From an uncultured Paracoccus sp. (GTDB lineage: Bacteria; Pseudomonadota; Alphaproteobacteria; Rhodobacterales; Rhodobacteraceae), in the NCBI RefSeq assembly GCF_947496875.1, contig NZ_CANMEH010000004.1:248001-312000 (forward strand): a DNA stretch of 64,000 nucleotides. The letters are read 5' to 3'. A model generated the notes under the pieces. The model had not been told where the DNA came from and did no database searches. It worked only from the letters and a program-made list of their open reading frames with translations. The position numbers were made by a program, and so were the translations under genes. Positions 62,344 to 64,000 of this stretch are shown here, one piece after another (positions within the stretch are counted from its first letter, which is position 1; the number at the start of each line of letters is the position of its first letter).

Positions 62344-64000
62344 ATGGACATGGAAAAGTTCACGGAACGGTCGCGCGGCTTCCTGCAGTCCGCACAGACC
62401 ATCGCCATCCGCGAAGAACACCAGCGCGTCGTTCCCGAACATCTGCTGAAGGCCCTGATGGACGACGATCAGGGGCTTGCGGCGAACCTGATCGCGCGGG
62501 CCGGCGGCGATGCCGCCGCAGTCACCCAGAGTGTCGACGCGACGGTCAACAAGCTTCCGAAGGTATCCGGCGGAGACGGGCAGGTGTATGTCGACACCAG
62601 TCTGGTCCGCGTTCTGGACGAAGCCGAAAAGCTGGCCAAGAAGGCCGGGGACAGCTTCGTGCCGGTCGAGCGGGTGCTGATGGCGCTTGCGATGGTCAAC
62701 ACCCGGGCCAAGGATGCGCTGGATGCCGGACGCGTGACTGCCCAGGCGCTGAACAGCGCGGTGAACGACATCCGCAAGGGTCGGACGGCCGACAGCGCCT
62801 CTGCCGAGGACACGTTCGAGGCCCTGTCGAAATACGCCCGCGATCTGACCGAGGCGGCCGAGCAGGGCAAGATCGACCCGATTATCGGCCGGGATGAGGA
62901 AATCCGTCGCGCCATGCAGGTGCTGAGCCGGCGGACCAAGAACAACCCCGTGCTGATCGGCGAGCCCGGCGTCGGCAAGACCGCGATCGCCGAAGGCCTG
63001 GCGCTGCGGATCATCGACGGCGACGTCCCTGAGTCCCTGCGCAACAAGAAGCTGATGGCGCTAGACATGGGCGCCTTGGTTGCCGGCGCGAAATATCGCG
63101 GGGAGTTCGAGGAGAGGCTGAAAGCCATCCTGAAGGAGATCGAGGCGGCCGCCGGCGGCATCATCCTGTTCATCGACGAACTGCACGTGCTGGTCGGTGC
63201 CGGGAAGACCGAGGGCGCGATGGACGCCGCGAACCTGATCAAGCCGGCGCTTGCCCGTGGAGAGCTGCACTGCGTGGGCGCCACCACCCTCGACGAGTAC
63301 CGCAAGTACATCGAGAAGGACGCAGCGCTCGCCCGTCGCTTCCAGCCCGTGCTTGTTCAGGAACCGACCGTCGAGGACACCATCAGCATCCTGCGCGGGA
63401 TCAAGGAGAAATACGAGCTGCACCACGGCGTCCGCATCAGCGATGCGGCACTGGTGGCGGCCGCACAGTTGTCGCACCGCTACATCACGGACCGGTTCCT
63501 GCCGGACAAGGCGATCGACCTCGTGGACGAGGCCGCGTCGCGGCTGCGCATGGAGGTCGACAGCAAGCCCGAGGAACTTGACGCGCTCGACCGACAGATC
63601 CTGCAGCTGCAGATCGAGGCGGAGGCCCTGAAGAAAGAGGACGACAGCGCTAGCAAGGATCGGCTGGAGCGGCTGGAGAGGGACTTGGCCGACCTGCAGG
63701 ACCGCAGCGCCGAGATGACGGCGCGCTGGCAGGCCGAGCGGGACAAGCTGGAGGGCAGCCGCAACCTGAAGGAGCAGCTGGATCGTGCCCGCGCCGAGCT
63801 GGACCAGGCCAAGCGCGAGGGCAACCTGGCGCGCGCGGGCGAGCTGTCCTACGGCATCATCCCCGGCTTGGAACGCAAGCTCGCCGAGACCGAGGATTCC
63901 GAAGATGAGGGGGTCCTGGTCGAGGAGGCCGTTCGCCCCGAGCAGATCGCCGAGGTCGTCGAGCGCTGGACGGGCATTCCGACCAGCAAGCTGATGGAGG
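62344..64000 (+). CDS. clpB: ATP-dependent disaggregase ClpB, 3' end cut by window
   Basis: The first 552 residues of ClpB, the Hsp100 disaggregase that works with DnaK to rescue aggregated proteins. The N-domain covers about 1-145. AAA1 has Walker A GEPGVGKT (206-213), Walker [11 protein letters not shown] and the arginine-finger region [11 protein letters not shown]. The M-domain coiled coil spans about 400-530, and AAA2 begins as the window ends ([14 protein letters not shown]). AAAGGAGAG lies eight bases before the ATG. A sigma-32 promoter precedes it, so heat induction is expected. Confidence 0.97.
   Translation, partial: MDMEKFTERSRGFLQSAQTIAIREEHQRVVPEHLLKALMDDDQGLAANLIARAGGDAAAVTQSVDATVNKLPKVSGGDGQVYVDTSLVRVLDEAEKLAKKAGDSFVPVERVLMALAMVNTRAKDALDAGRVTAQALNSAVNDIRKGRTADSASAEDTFEALSKYARDLTEAAEQGKIDPIIGRDEEIRRAMQVLSRRTKNNPVLIGEPGVGKTAIAEGLALRIIDGDVPESLRNKKLMALDMGALVAGAKYRGEFEERLKAILKEIEAAAGGIILFIDELHVLVGAGKTEGAMDAANLIKPALARGELHCVGATTLDEYRKYIEKDAALARRFQPVLVQEPTVEDTISILRGIKEKYELHHGVRISDAALVAAAQLSHRYITDRFLPDKAIDLVDEAASRLRMEVDSKPEELDALDRQILQLQIEAEALKKEDDSASKDRLERLERDLADLQDRSAEMTARWQAERDKLEGSRNLKEQLDRARAELDQAKREGNLARAGELSYGIIPGLERKLAETEDSEDEGVLVEEAVRPEQIAEVVERWTGIPTSKLME

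Noticed and set aside
1..64000. CRISPR arrays, insertion sequences, prophage or defence islands
   Set aside because: No regularly spaced repeats of 20 nt or more, no transposase, integrase or phage-type proteins, and no compositional break were seen.

Overview
The window looks like ordinary chromosome from a high-GC alphaproteobacterium of the Rhodobacter/Paracoccus group (Rhodobacterales). The evidence is the RegB / SenC-RegA-HvrA redox locus in its typical divergent layout (56.6-59.7 kb), the LeuS-LptE-HolA overlap cluster, the Tim44 / FxsA / SecB neighbourhood, a DUF3576 lipoprotein, a Rhodobacter-type calcium-motif porin, the 41-residue zinc-free L36, and very strong GC bias at third codon positions. 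That bias also creates long antisense and read-through frames, which I have ignored. I see no insertion sequence, prophage, integrase, CRISPR array or compositionally foreign island. Gene order is tight, with many 4-nt ATGA/GTGA overlaps.

Layout. 0-6.7 kb: 5' tip of a nitronate monooxygenase-like gene, a Tas-like aldo/keto reductase, a periplasmic M16 peptidase pair (one active, one degenerate), a small lipoprotein and MutL. 6.7-13.8 kb: PQQ-type sugar dehydrogenase, two overlapping saccharopine-pathway genes, an NlpC/P60 peptidase overlapping an M17 aminopeptidase, and Asd. 13.9-19 kb: beta-carbonic anhydrase, a small degenerate-Hpt-like protein, and a surface-glycan operon (GT2, MFS, GT4, compact GT29/sialyltransferase-motif protein). 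19-27.3 kb: ornithine cyclodeaminase family protein, MFS transporter, flavoprotein, and holA-lptE-leuS plus a DUF3576 lipoprotein. 27.6-33.4 kb: porin, PLPBP, NagA, N-formylglutamate amidohydrolase, tRNA-Val(GAC), rpmJ and a protein with four peptidoglycan-binding repeats.

33.5-48.3 kb is the most module-like stretch. A branched-chain-type ABC transporter (LivFKMHG) is bracketed by an acyl-CoA synthetase and an atypical PaaK-like protein. Beside it are a PAS hybrid histidine kinase with an OmpR-type regulator, a second acyl-CoA ligase and an aldehyde dehydrogenase. Together they suggest uptake, CoA activation and sensing of an organic acid; the substrate is not visible in the sequence.

48.4-64 kb is mainly housekeeping and regulation: 1-Cys peroxiredoxin, pnp and rpsO (separated by an L,D-transpeptidase and a small secreted protein), Smr, Tim44-like, FxsA, SecB, HD hydrolase, HvrA-RegA-SenC / RegB, a kinase-less PAS protein with a perfect CtrA-type box upstream (DivL-like candidate), pyrF, and clpB (cut by the window end) behind a near-consensus sigma-32 promoter.

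The points most worth following up are the compact GT29-motif protein, the CtrA-box PAS protein, the PaaK-like protein without the SSGTTG loop inside the transporter operon, a 13-bp triple repeat in that protein's leader, and the calcium-motif loop of the porin.
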